The notes under the pieces: generated by a model | What the model was told of the DNA's origin: nothing | Seen by the model: only the letters and a program-made list of their open reading frames with translations | Database searches by the model: none | Made by a program: the position numbers and the translations under genes | Shown here: positions 1 through 11,500 of the stretch, piece by piece | Layout: each line of letters opens with the position of its first letter | Position numbering within the stretch: position 1 is the stretch's first letter | DNA from: Schistocephalus solidus | Lineage: Eukaryota; Platyhelminthes; Cestoda; Diphyllobothriidea; Diphyllobothriidae | Direction: 5' to 3' | Assembly (NCBI GenBank): GCA_017591395.1 | Contig: WEDG01005276.1 | Span: 20,607 to 84,606, forward strand | Length of the DNA stretch: 64,000 nucleotides

Positions 1-59
1 TCTGAGCTCCAGGGCATAACGGAACAAACATGTTCCTTAAGCAGATCGGTGAGTCCCAC

Positions 60-80
60 ACTATCATATATATATCATAC

Positions 81-137
<57 letters not shown>
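60..137. repeat. (AT)n microsatellite
   Basis: A nearly pure AT dinucleotide tract, with one interruption near its start. It is simple-sequence DNA and probably length-variable between individuals. Confidence 0.95.
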
Positions 138-139
<2 letters not shown>

Positions 140-284
140 GAAGTTTTGGACTTCTGATCCACAGATCGCGGGTTTGAGCCTTGGGTGGGGTACAATCTAG
201 GGTTGGGTATAACTGGTTGATGACGGCTAATGAGTCAGAAATGGCCATTCCAGACTCTCCTGTCTTTGTCGGCCTTGTTCTTCA
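138..284 (+). repeat. tRNA-derived SINE-like fragment
   Basis: Positions about 150-185 resemble the 3' half of a tRNA. An anticodon-like arm has 4 of 5 pairs around the loop CTTCTGA (anticodon TCT, Arg-like) and is followed by a B-box-like GGGTTTGAGCC. The 5' half is absent or replaced by the AT tract. No functional tRNA can be supported, so this looks like a SINE remnant. Confidence 0.45.
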
Positions 285-455
285 CCGGGCACCTGTGTCA
301 ACCTTCCTTGTCCTGAACTTTAAATACTCAATAAGCTGCAGTTTTTTCTCCTGAAAACACCTGAAACAACGATCGGGAGTTTTTTCACTGTCAGCTTGAC
401 CCTCTACTGTATATATTTTTAGACCTTGCCTGTAAACTGGCAATAAATAAATACA
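285..455 (+). repeat. dispersed repeat tail, also present at 34.5-34.7 kb
   Basis: The segment from the CACCGGGCACCTGTG block to the GCAATAAATAAATAC end recurs in reverse complement at about 34520-34706. It is therefore a dispersed element tail and not unique DNA. The AATAAATAAA end suggests the 3' end of a retroelement transcript. Confidence 0.7.
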
Positions 456-459
456 ACAA

Positions 460-794
460 TTATATCATAATATATATGCTATTATATGCGTCGTGGACCA
501 CAGCAAGACGGCGGTCGAACGGGGAAAATCCGGGTGTTGTGCGAAATGCGGCAAATGAAAACCACGAAAAGTCAAACATGGCTTGTGTTAGAGGTCTGGT
601 CTTACTCCCCGAAAGGTTAAAGAATAAAGGTCGATTAGCGAGAGGAGGTGAGTGAAGTAAGGAAGATATGCGGTACGCTTACGTACCATATGGTCAAGGC
701 GACGGAAGAAGAGATGCCAAATTGGGTCTGAAACAGACGGGAGGCGTCCTCCCAACTGACCAAAGGTCTTGCTGTTCCAGAACTGTCATTTCGA

Positions 795-825
<31 letters not shown>

Positions 826-1640
826 TATGATGATATTCCTGCTTGGGGTGAAAGAGATCCCTGAACTGGGCAGCATACTCTCGTCGGCGAGTGGCGGAAA
901 TTGGGGCCAGTGAGGTAGGTTTGGCGATGCAATCGGAGTGTGGGGGACTGCCTCCGACCCTGAAGGAGGGGACGCCTATGCGGGGGCCTATGAAAAAACG
1001 CAGAACAAAAAAAACTCTGAAACAAACAAGTGTAAATACAAGAGACTGGAATGAGCATCTCTGTGTTATGTGGCGGTCAGTCAGCCAAACTCCCTACACT
1101 CAGGATGATGGAGGCCCACGTGTAAGTACAACCGTAATCATTCTTGGTGGTCCCGATCATATCGTAGATTATACCTCCTCATCCGTGAGCATTGGTAGCC
1201 AGGGACCTGAAGAACTCGAACAACTGCTACAGCATCCAGCAACGAAGACTTAATACTTAATGGAAGCGATTACGCGAGTCTTCGGTTTTGCTGCAAGGAA
1301 GATAAACGGGTGATAACTGGGACAGTAGGTGTCTTAGCCTGAGCTTTCAGTTTCGCACAGGAGTCTGTGAGAATGCAACAACAAATGAGAATTTGTTATA
1401 GGTAAACAAAGAGGAAGAGGATGGGGTAGAGGAGGAGAAGGCTCAGTTTGCGCCGTCTCGCGGCGAAGGCGTGTGTTCTTGGCTGAGAACTGGGCCGCGT
1501 GAGTAAAGCGCGTGATAACGGAGAAGGGGGGGGGTATATCACCGTGTCTGCTGATGGAATTTGTGTCAGACAGCCGGGCTTCCAGCAGGTCCCTTCCCGT
1601 CTTATTGCCAGCTCTCCCCATTATCCGCATGCTCACAAAG
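460..1640. other. no recognisable gene; low-complexity tract inside
   Basis: Short open frames exist on both strands, but none shows a recognisable domain. One contains a run of Met codons because of a GAT/ATG triplet repeat at about 790-835. Purine-rich GA-heavy DNA occupies about 1400-1535. The region probably belongs to decayed repeats, but I cannot assign it. Confidence 0.4.
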
Positions 1641-2402
1641 TTGAATTTGTGGTCTTTCTTAGGGGTGTGAGTGAGCTAAACGGGCCACGTGGTAGATGCG
1701 TTGGACCAACACGGGGGCTACATAAGGACACGGCAGGCGTTATTCGGGTTGCGCTCCCATAACAAATGCCGAACATGCAGGTGTGGTGGCACGCCTAGGG
1801 GCAGCTTGAACTTAGGGGATCCAGCCGCGCCAGCCACCTGCGTTCTCTCCCGCCTCCGGTCTTCTTGACTCTGTCTTGACACCGGGCTCAGGTGGGGGAG
1901 GAGGAGAGAGTGCGGTAGCTACCGCGCAAGGCTACTATCACTTAAAACTACTTCACGCGCAAGGCACCGTCCCCGCTCCACTTTCCCATGAAGCATAAGG
2001 TGGACATCGTCGGACTACGACGGTCGAACTATCGCGTTTGCCCCCTAAACGGGCCACGTGGTAGATGCGTTGGACCAACACGGGGGCCAAACTAGTGCAC
2101 GGCAGGCGATATTCGGGTTGCGCTCCCATGACAAATGCCGAACATGGAGGTGTGGTGGCACGCCTAGGGGCTGCTAGGGCTTACGAGACCCAGCCGCACC
2201 AGCCACCTGCGTCTTCTCCCACCTCCGGTCTTCTTGACTTTGTCTTGAAACCGGGCTGAGGTGGGAGAGGAGGAGAGAGTGCGGTAGATGCAGCGCAAGT
2301 CTACTATCGCTTTAAACTAAATCACGCGCAAGTCACCGTCCCTGCTCCACTTTCCTATGGAGCATACGGTGGACATCGTCGGACTACGACGGTCGAACTG
2401 TC
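1640..2402 (+). repeat. tandem pair of family Z tail modules
   Basis: Two copies of a 360-370 bp unit lie head to tail. Each starts near the block GGGCCACGTGGTAGATGCG (about 1682 and 2050). Each continues through an AACAAATGCCGAACATG-type segment, a CAGCCACCTGCG block and a GAGGAGAGAGTGCGGTAG block, and ends with GGTCGAACT. Related units occur at about 5080-5345 on the plus strand and about 7600-7995 and 8770-9140 on the minus strand. They match the terminal part of the family Z retroelement, so they are solo or duplicated tails. Confidence 0.75.
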
Positions 2403-4502
2403 GTCGAGTGAGCTACAAGAGAAGTGCCAGGAGATGCGAGCTCACCTATACACTACCTTCGTGGATCTGCCGAAAGCCTTTGACACGGTGAATCGCGAAG
2501 GACTGGATAGTCATGCAGAAATTCGGCTGTCCTGAGCGGTTCACGCACATGGTGCGTCAGCTTCATGACGGGATGACGGCGCGCGTCACTGACAACGGGA
2601 CGGTATCCGAAGCATTCGCAGTGACCAACGGAGTGAAGCAAGGCTGCGTACTGGCTCCCAACCTGTTAAGTCTTATGTTCTCGGCTATGCTAATGGACGC
2701 CTACCGTGATGAGCAGCCTGGGATCCGCATCGTCTACAGAACTGACCGGCACCTTCTCAACAGTCGGCGTATGCATGCTTCAACGCGCTTGTCTACGACA
2801 ACAGTCCATGACTTGCTCTTCGCTGACGACTGCGCCCATAACACCGTGACGGAGGCGGACATGCAAAGGAGTATGGACCTTTTCGCAGCAGGCTGCGCCG
2901 ATTTTGGATTAACAATCAGTACAGCCAAAACGGTTGTCATGCACCAGCTGTCACCCAGCGCGGAATACAATGCTCCCCAAATCAATATCAACGGTGCTCA
3001 ACTCAAAACGTGGAAACCTTCGCTAATCTAGGAAGTACGATGTCACGCAACTCGAGAATCGATGATGAGGTTGCCCAACGAATCTCCAAAGCCAGTCAGG
3101 CCTTCGGCCGGCTGCAGGTCTCCGTGTGGAATCGCTTGGGTATTCACCTGAACACCAAACTGAAGATGTACAAGGCCGTCATCTTGACGACACTCCTTTA
3201 CGGAGTGGAGATCTGGACCCTCTACTCGAACCAAGCCAGGAAGCTGAATCACTTCCATCTCAGCTGCCTCCACAGAATACTGAAGCTGAGATGGCAAGAC
3301 ATGATCCCGGACACGGAAGTCCTGGAGCGGACCGGAATCCTCAGCATCCACGCCATGCTGAGGCAAATGCAACTGCGATGGAGCGGCCACCTGGTAAGAA
3401 TGGACGACGAGCGACTGCCCAAACGACTTTTCTACGGAGATGTCGCTACGGGTGCTCGCCGACAGGGAGGTCAAAAACGACGCTACAAGGACACTTTGAA
3501 GAAATCGCTGAAGCAACTGCAAAATCAACCCGGCGACGTTGGGAGGACCTTGCCCAGGATATACCGGTATGGAGAAGATCAGTGCAGACTGGTTCAGCAA
3601 TCTATGAGGCCAACCGGATCGCCGCCGCCAAGGCCAAAAGAGCGGCACGAAAGTCATTAGCGCTCCGGACCAACATTGTCGATGCCCAGGCCCTGCCAAC
3701 ATGCCCGCGCTGTCAACGCATCTTCTGCGCGAGAATCGGCCTGGTTGGACATCTTCGGACGCAATGCACCAACATGCCGACAATTCCAATTTCTACGTCA
3801 AATTCTGCCAACCCTCCTTCTGACTTCCCCACCCTCACTCCTGGCATAAATTCCATTACTCCCACCATCATAGCGACCACATTCCTCTACTCATCGCCTG
3901 TTGTCCCCACTACCGCAACCACCACTGCCTTCGCCTTCACTACCACCACCACCATCAGCGATGGGGAATCTCTCCTAAACTTTCCTCATTGCGACCGCAG
4001 ATTCACCTCACGCATCGGCCTGGTCGGTCACTTGCGAATACATCGTACAGAGACTGGTGAACCAGTGCTTGGAGCACCATCACACAGCAGAGATCGTCGC
4101 CTCCACTGTCCTGACTGTCCTCGCGCATTCACTCATCGTATGGCCCTATTCGGTCACATGCGCATCCATGACAGCGGAATTCACCACAATGCCGACAACA
4201 CCGATACATCATACACACCCTCTGCTCAACTTATTTTTAGCGCCACTGCTACCCCCAGGACCATGTATGACATCCCCCCAGCCTCTAACGATTTCTCCTG
4301 CCCACACTGCGCCCGCAAATTCAACTCACACATCGGCCTGGTCGGTCACCTGTGAATCCATCGCACGGAGGCTGGTGAACCAGTGCCTGGGGCTCCGAAA
4401 TACAGTCGACGCGCCCGCCTTCACTGCCCTCACTGCTCCCGCACATTTACACACCGCATGGGCCTATTAGGACACATGCGCCTCCACGACAACCTGCGGT
4501 AA
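2402..4502 (+). mobile_element. RTE-like retrotransposon with C2H2 fingers, copy Z1 (5'-truncated pseudogene)
   Basis: Non-LTR reverse transcriptase fused to zinc fingers. The copy starts inside the RT palm: a motif-A-like FVDLPKAFDTVN at about 2458-2495, NGVKQGCVLAP at about 2625-2660 and FADDCA at about 2818-2835. The endonuclease and the RT fingers are missing. Frameshifts lie near 2500, 3010 and 3525, so the protein is broken into at least three frames. After the RT thumb comes a basic stretch, one C2H2 motif (about 3700-3765), a Thr/Ser/Pro-rich spacer, then four more motifs to the stop at 4500-4502. The second finger has lost its first Cys (FPHC for CPHC), and an in-frame TGA at 4353-4355 cuts the fourth. 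The junction with the upstream tail module is abrupt, as expected for 5' truncation. Confidence 0.88.
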
Positions 4503-5345
4503 ACCACCGGAGGCTAAGCTACATCAGCGCACACTACCTACACCAATGCATCGACAACACCCTCACAATCACCATTTACCTGATAAAATCACGGTTTCCC
4601 AGAAACTGTGGCTTGAAAGGCTGCCAATCTGACGCTTACACCAGACCACGCCGTCGGCCCAGTGAATGTGCTGTGTGTGCCGAGTGGCTGACCAGTGGAC
4701 TGGGAGTCAGACGGCGATGGCTTCTCCATATCCCCTGAGTAAGTAAATCCTGGTGTGTGCGTTATGGGGGCCAGGTCGTGCTGTGGCGCGCGAAGACGGG
4801 TACGCCGATCCGTCAGCCAATGCGCCCACTCCCACATCAGGCAACTGACCGACTCGGACAGTAGTCTGGTTGTGGGGGGTGTGGAAGAGAGTGAGGTCGA
4901 CAGCTCAGCGCATTTTCCTCACTATAAACAAGCTGACGCGCTTCCAAGCCGTGGCTTGGAAGGTTGCCAACTGACGGGATAACTCTGACCGCGTGGTCAG
5001 CCCAATGTGTGTTTTGTGTGGAGTGGCTGACTGGCGGACTGAGAGTCAGGCTGCAATGGCTCCTTCTTAATGTGGTCTTTATGGCACTCCCACTCTGTGG
5101 TATCCGAGCCAGGTGTGGTGGTACGCCCAGGGGCAGCTCCGGCGGCGCCAGCCACCTGCGCCCTCCAATCTCCGATCTTCTTGACTCTGCCTTGACACCG
5201 GGCTCAGGTGGGGGAGGAGGAGTGAGTGCGGTAGCTGCAGCGCAAGGCTACTATAACTTAAAAATAATTCACGCGCAAGTCATCGTCCCTGCACCACCTG
5301 GTGTGGAGCATACGGTGGACCTCATCGAAATCGACGGTCGAACTG
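4503..5345 (+). repeat. 3' tail of element Z1
   Basis: This non-coding segment follows the finger stop codon. It matches, in reverse complement, the segment after the fingers of copy Z2 (about 9621-8770). It contains an internal near-duplication (GGCTTGAAAGGCTGCCAA near 4610 and GGCTTGGAAGGTTGCCAA near 4955) and ends in the GGTCGAACTGTCA module end near 5345. It stops about 170 bp upstream of the TRAPPC5 start, so it may sit in or next to that promoter. Confidence 0.75.
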
Positions 5346-5514
5346 TCAGTTGGCAAACAACATATACTGCAACTTCTCCCAGTTCTGCTTTTTGCACAAA
5401 TCACAGACCCTGCCTGAGTAGTTGAAGCATATTTATATTTATCGCCTTCGACCGAGGTTGTTTGAAAAAGACCGCTCCAATGCATTAACGGGCTTAAGCC
5501 AGCGCACCTTCCAC
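5346..5514 (+). promoter_or_regulatory. candidate TRAPPC5 5' flank
   Basis: A short unique segment between the family Z tail and the proposed TRAPPC5 ATG. If the start is correct, this must hold the 5' UTR and at least part of the promoter, or a trans-splice acceptor, since flatworms use spliced leaders on many mRNAs. No clear TATA or initiator motif was identified. This is inferred from position only. Confidence 0.3.
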
Positions 5515-8500
5515 ATGAGCTGTTATAAAAAAATTTCCCTGGTGAAACCAGACAACGTTTCACGAATTCGCCATCCTACTTCGTTGCTTATATTGTTAGG
5601 ATATTTTAACTTAATATGCTTCCTATTGGATTTTTGGCTGCGACTAATTTCTCATCGTTAGTACAATGTGTTACAGCACACTCTCACGTAATTGTTTAAA
5701 AAAGATTTTTTTCATTTATTTTATCAAAATTCAAGTTTTTCCGTTACTGGCTCTAGTTTATTTGGTCTTTTATGGGACCGTATTTTAAAGAAGGTACCTG
5801 AACGCTTATGCAACTTCCCGTTGATTCCACTCCGTAGGAGGCATTTTCGGGTTGGCTCACACCCAGCTTGCAGGTGTTGGGATTCCAGGCTGGTTGGAGA
5901 TTTCTACTCTGTGATATTGACCTTACTGATTTTTGTATAGGCTCGCAGAGCTGGGCCGCCCGATTGGCAGACGTATGATGGATCTAGTTTACCTCCGAGA
6001 ACGACCTCAAAAACGAGACACTCGCCTTTTCCAAATACTCCTTTTCCTGAAAAGCACCTTCTGGCGAAGTCTTTTTGGCAAAGAGGCAAACGAATTAGAA
6101 CGCGATGGTCTTCTTGAGAACACATGTGAGTGCGGTTGCAGTTATTGCCACAGCACATGACTTGTTACAAGACTTTCCAAAGCTACGCGGAGCTATAATT
6201 GCATGACCGAAGGATGGTGGGTTTTATGGGAGGTTGCCATCTTCGTCCGTCTTTTACCAACTAACAACTATTTTTGAGCGTAACCCGCATTGAAAATCTC
6301 TTGCTTGTGTCTGCACCGTCAGCTCCAAGTTAGTCTGCGGAATAACAGCTGATGATGGGCACTGCTGACAGGGCCAAAGCACAGTATGCTGGCCATTTCT
6401 GGCTTAATTTTGTTGCCATTCATTCATAAAGCATTCCCAAACCGGTCACACCCGGGACTTTAAATAAGATTCATTTAAGTATTTAGCCAGACCACTGGTC
6501 GCGTCACACACTCAAGTTGTATCGGCTATGCTCTGGAATATTCAAATCTCAGTCAAGGTGGCGTTCACCGATTTATCCAATTGACCTTCAAGGTCCCGTT
6601 TAAAGCACTCACAAACCCTCTCACAGAGGGAAAAGGGACAGCAGAAAGTTTCTCGTATACGTCGCCCAACCTCTAATACAATCTCCCTTGCGTTGTAACG
6701 CATAATGAGGCCAGTCGTCGAGCTAAAACGTTTTGCGCCCTACTTTCTTGTTTGGTCATTCTCTTAAGTGGTGACGTACTGTCAACTAGCCGTAGTCACT
6801 TTATTAAGCAGGCCTCTGAAAATCACGCCACATGCATTTATGTCGCCCTTTAGTTGTCATTTTGGCTTTACCGATTTTACGTTCATTCTCTGGTCAAACG
6901 AGCCTTGTAGTCATGTGTGACCTCGCAAACAAGTTGATTTGCACAACCCAGCAACCAACTTTGTCATTGACGGTTTGTGCACCCAAGCATAATTCTTTGT
7001 CATGACGACACGTAACACCAAGCCCCAGTCGCCGATGATGTGTGGCCGAATTTGCTGGTATTCTGCAGGAGGTCATATTTCTAATGTCATCCCCGACCCT
7101 CACCTGCGCTCCTTGACTTTGTCTGATCATTTCCTCTTTTTCTATAGTTTACATGATCGAACGAAAGCCGCTCGTTAACAAATTTACTCGTTATGTATAC
7201 GAAGGCATAGACGCCGAACGAAAAAATGGTAAGTATCCGAATTGAGTTTATTACAATTATAGTTCCTCTAAATCTTGCAGCATTCAATTGCGGCATTATA
7301 GAGGCGGCCCTAACGAATGCAGGCTTTGTAAGTTCACTTTGTTGGATATAACCTTGCAGTAGCTGACCAGTTACATTAAAAGCCTAGCGTTTATCGTATC
7401 ATACTTCTAGAGGATATAATTTTGCCAAAATTACTGATAAAACAAGTTTTGCGTGATATGGAGGACATAAATTTTGAACATCAGCATCATGAAGCGTCGT
7501 AGCCACTTATCAACCTCACTTGTCGCGGCATGCAGTGGTGGTTTCGCGCAACCCATCTCCGCTTCTTGCGTAATCTGTTCTGGGATGTCCGTTGTCATTG
7601 CTTAATTCACGATAGCTCGACCGTCTTAGCTCGAAGATGTCCACTGTATGCTCCACAGAAAGGTGATGCAGGGACGGTGACTTGTACGCAGATTATTTTT
7701 AAGTGATAGTAGACTTGCACTGCATCTACTGCACTCTTTCTTCGCGTACTCGCCTGTGCCCGATGTCAAGATATTGCCAATAAAACTGGAGGCGGGATCG
7801 GGCGCAGATGAATAATCTCCCACTGAGTGGGAGGACGGGGTGTGGCATGAGCCCGCACCCATGTTGGTCATGCACATCCCCCCCCCATGTTCGGCATTTG
7901 TTATGAGACCTCATCCCGATTAACAATAACGCCTGCCGTGCTCTAATTTGGCTTCTGTGTTGGTCCAGCGCATCTACCACGCGGCCCGTTAAGGGGGCAC
8001 CGTTGATTAATTAATACGCTGAAGACGCGCATTCGCTGCCAGCGCTCGTCACAAATACGAATATCCCTAACATGGCATACATGAACGCGTATACACGACG
8101 GTAAATTGTAGTCGACAGGAGCAGCACGAAAAGGCCATTGCGATTAAATGAAATAAACGGCGAAATGTCAAACCAGATCGTGGACCTTTGCATGTCTAGA
8201 AGCAGACAGGAGTGTCGACAATTACTCTGGTTCATTCACCCCAATTTGCCAGCAACGCCCAACCGCAGGTCAAGATAACTTTTGCTTTTATGCCTAGTTC
8301 CGCTGGCGACTGAACCTGATATCCTAATAGTAAAGTTTTGGGCTGTCGCTGTTGGCCTTCGACTGCATTTTGTAATGAAGAAAGGTGCAGCGTTTGTACT
8401 TCACCCCACCGAAACAGCAGATCGATTACCACCACTCTGGCGTTGGCTTATACTTGTAACGGCTCGCACCAAAACTGGTTTAACCGGTTTTAGAGTTAAC

Positions 8501-11500
8501 GAGATCGCAACCTACTGGCGCATGCCCTGCGATCGTTGGTTGGATCCTTGTTGATAATTCCGAAGTGGGCATTCTGTCCCTAATGCCCAAAGCAACCGGG
8601 TGCAGCGTTCTTAGCAAGTTAGACTTCGCTCCATGTATCCGATATTTTAATTGGATACCACTGCGCAAATTCATACAAGGTTATGGAAAAACCAATTCGC
8701 GGGCGAACTCCCCAGTTAACGGATGTGTGACCGGACTATCTGGGGCAGCAACTCTTCATTCTACCGCCTATGACAGTTCGACAGTCGATTTCGACGAGTT
8801 CCACCGAATGCTCCACACCCGGTGATGCAGGGACGGTGAATTAGTTTTAAGTGATAGTAGCCTTGCGCTGCAGCTACCGCACTCTCTCCTCCTCCCCCAC
8901 CGGTGTCAAGACAGAGTCAAGAAGATCGGAGATGGGAGAGGGCGCAGGTGGCTGGCGCGGCCGGAGCCGCCCCTGGGCGTACCACCACACCTGACTCGGA
9001 TCCCACGGAGTGGGAGTGCCACAAAGGCCGCATTAAGAAGGAGCCATTGCAGCCTGGCTCTTAGTCCGCCAGTCAGCCACTCCACACAAAACACAAATTG
9101 AGCTGACCACGCGGTCCGAGTTATCCCGTCAGTCGGCAACCTTCCAAGCCACGGCTTTTAGTGCACCGTGATAGTTTAAAGCGCGTCAGGTTGTTTATAG
9201 TGAGGAAAATGCGCTGATCTGTTGACCTCAATCTCTCCCCCACCCCCACAATCAGACCACCATCCGAGCCAGTCCGTTGTCTGATGTGGGAGTGGGCGCA
9301 TTGGCTGACGGGTCGGCGTACCCGTCTTCGCGCGCCTCAGCATGACCTGGCCCCCATAACGCACACACCAGGATTCACTAAATCAGGGGATATGGAGGAG
9401 CCATTGCCGCCTGACTCCCCGTCCACTGCTCAGCCACTTGACACACACAGCACATTCACTGGGCCGACGGCGTGGTCTGGTGTAAGCGTCAAATTGGCAG
9501 CCTTCCAAGCTACAGTTTCTGGGAAACCGTGATTTTATCAGGTACATTATGATGATTGCGAGGGTGTTATCTATGTATTAGTGTAGATTGTGTGCGCTGA
9601 TGTGGCTTAGCCTCCGGTGGTTTACCGCAGGTTCTCGTGGAGGCGCAATTGTCCTAATAGGCCCATGCGGTGTGTAAATGTGCGGGAGCAGTGGAGGCGT
9701 GCGCCCCAGGAACTGGTTCACCAGCCTCCGTGCAATGGATTCGCAGGTGACAGACCAGGCCGATGCGTCAGTTGAAGTTGCGGGCGCACTGTGGACAGGA
9801 GAAATCGGTGGAGGCTGGGGGATGTCATTCATGGTAGTGGGGGTGGCAGTGGCGGTAAGAATGGCAGGAGCGGAGGGTGTGCATGATGTATCGGTGTTGT
9901 CGGCATTGCGGTGAATTCCGCTGTCATGGATGCGCATGTGACCGAATAGGGCCATGCGATGAGTGAATGCGCGAGGACAGTGGAGGCGACGATCTCTGCT
10001 GTGTGTTAGTGCTCCAGGCACTGGTTCACCAGTCTCTGTATGATGGATTCGCAAGTGACCGATCAGGCCGATGCGTGAGGTGAATCTGCGGTCACAATGA
10101 GGACAGTTTAGGAGAGATTCCCCATCGCTGATGGTGGTGGTGGTGGTAGTGAAAGCGAAGGCAGTGGTGGGGGTAACATGTGATGAGTAGAGGGATGTGG
10201 TCCCTATGATGGTGGGAGTAATGGAATTGATGTCAGGAGTGAGGGTGAGGAAGTCAGAAGGAGGGTTTGCAGAATTTGACATCGAAATTGGAATTGTTGG
10301 ATTGCTGGTGCATTGCGTCCGAAGATGTCCAACCAGGCCAATTCGCGCACGGAAGATGCGTTGACAGCGCGGGCATGTTGGCAGGGTCTGGGTATCGATG
10401 GTGTTGGTCCGGGGCGCTGGTGACTTTCGTGCCGATTTTTGGCCTTGGCGGTGGTGATCCGGTTGGCCTCATAGATTGCTGAACTAGTCTTCACGGATCT
10501 TCTCCATGCCGGTCTATCCTGGGCTAGGTCCTCCCAGGTCGCCGGGTTGATTTGCATTTGCTTCAGCGATTTCTTCAAAGTGTCCTTGTAGCGTCGTTTT
10601 TGACCTCCCTGTCGGCGAGCACCCGTAGCGACGTCTCCGTAGAAAAGTCGCTGGGTAGTTGCTCGTCGTCCATTCTTACCAGGTGGCCGCTCCATCGCAG
10701 TTGCACTTGCCTCAGCATGGCGTGGATGCTGAGGATTCCGGTCCGCTCCAGGACTTCCATGTTCGGGATCCTGTCATGCCATCTCAGCTTCAGTATTCTG
10801 CGGAGGCAGCTGACATGAGTGATTCAGCTTCCTGGCTTAGTTCGAGTATACGGTCCAGGTTTCCGCTCCGTAAAGGAGTGTCGTCAAGACGACGGCCTTG
10901 TAAATCTTCAGTTTGGTGTTCAGGTGAATACCGTGGCGATTCCACACGGAGGCCTGCAGCCGGCCGAAGGCCTGACTAGCTTTGGGAGATCCGTTGGGCA
11001 ACCTCGTCATAGATTCTCGTGTTGCGTGATAGCGCGCTTCCTAGATAAGCGAAGGTTTCCATGTTTTGAGTTGAGCCCTGTTGACATTGATTCGAGGAGC
11101 ATTGCATTCAACGATGGGTGGCGGCTGGTGCATGACAACCGTTTTGGCTGTACTGATTGTTAATCCAAAATTGGCGCAGCGTGCGGCGAAGAGGTCCATG
11201 CTCCTTTGCATGTCCTTCTCCGTCACGGAAGTAAGTTGCTGATGTCGGCGTCATTGTCGTCAAACCAGTCCTGGTGTTGACGGCGTGTGCGTCTAAGGAT
11301 TTCGAGGGCGGTGGACTGGATGACATTTCGCTGTTGACACCATCGTGTCTCCACGGTAGCATTATCATCTGGAGCATGCAGTTCCTCCAGTGTCTCGGTT
11401 ATTTGGTTGCTGAAATCAAAACAGTGAGCAGGCAAATTTAATAAATGAGTATTTAACTTACCTGGCGGCCTCTTACCTTGGCGCCTTCGTCGGGGTTGCA

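Noticed and set aside
668..913. 81-codon frame with a run of Met residues
   Set aside because: Created by a GAT/ATG triplet repeat, with no sign of conservation or neighbouring exons.
3043..3789. 248-codon minus-strand frame
   Set aside because: It is the antisense shadow of the Z1 RT and finger region, with no domain of its own.
5692..5940. 82-codon continuous frame before TRAPPC5 exon 3
   Set aside because: It starts at a TTG and runs through a 67-bp GT..AG intron. Only 5757-5873 is taken as an exon.
6340..6400. CTGATGA box followed by GGCCAAAGCAC, hammerhead-like
   Set aside because: No stem II of useful length can be drawn and there is no GAAAC core, so a ribozyme is not supported.
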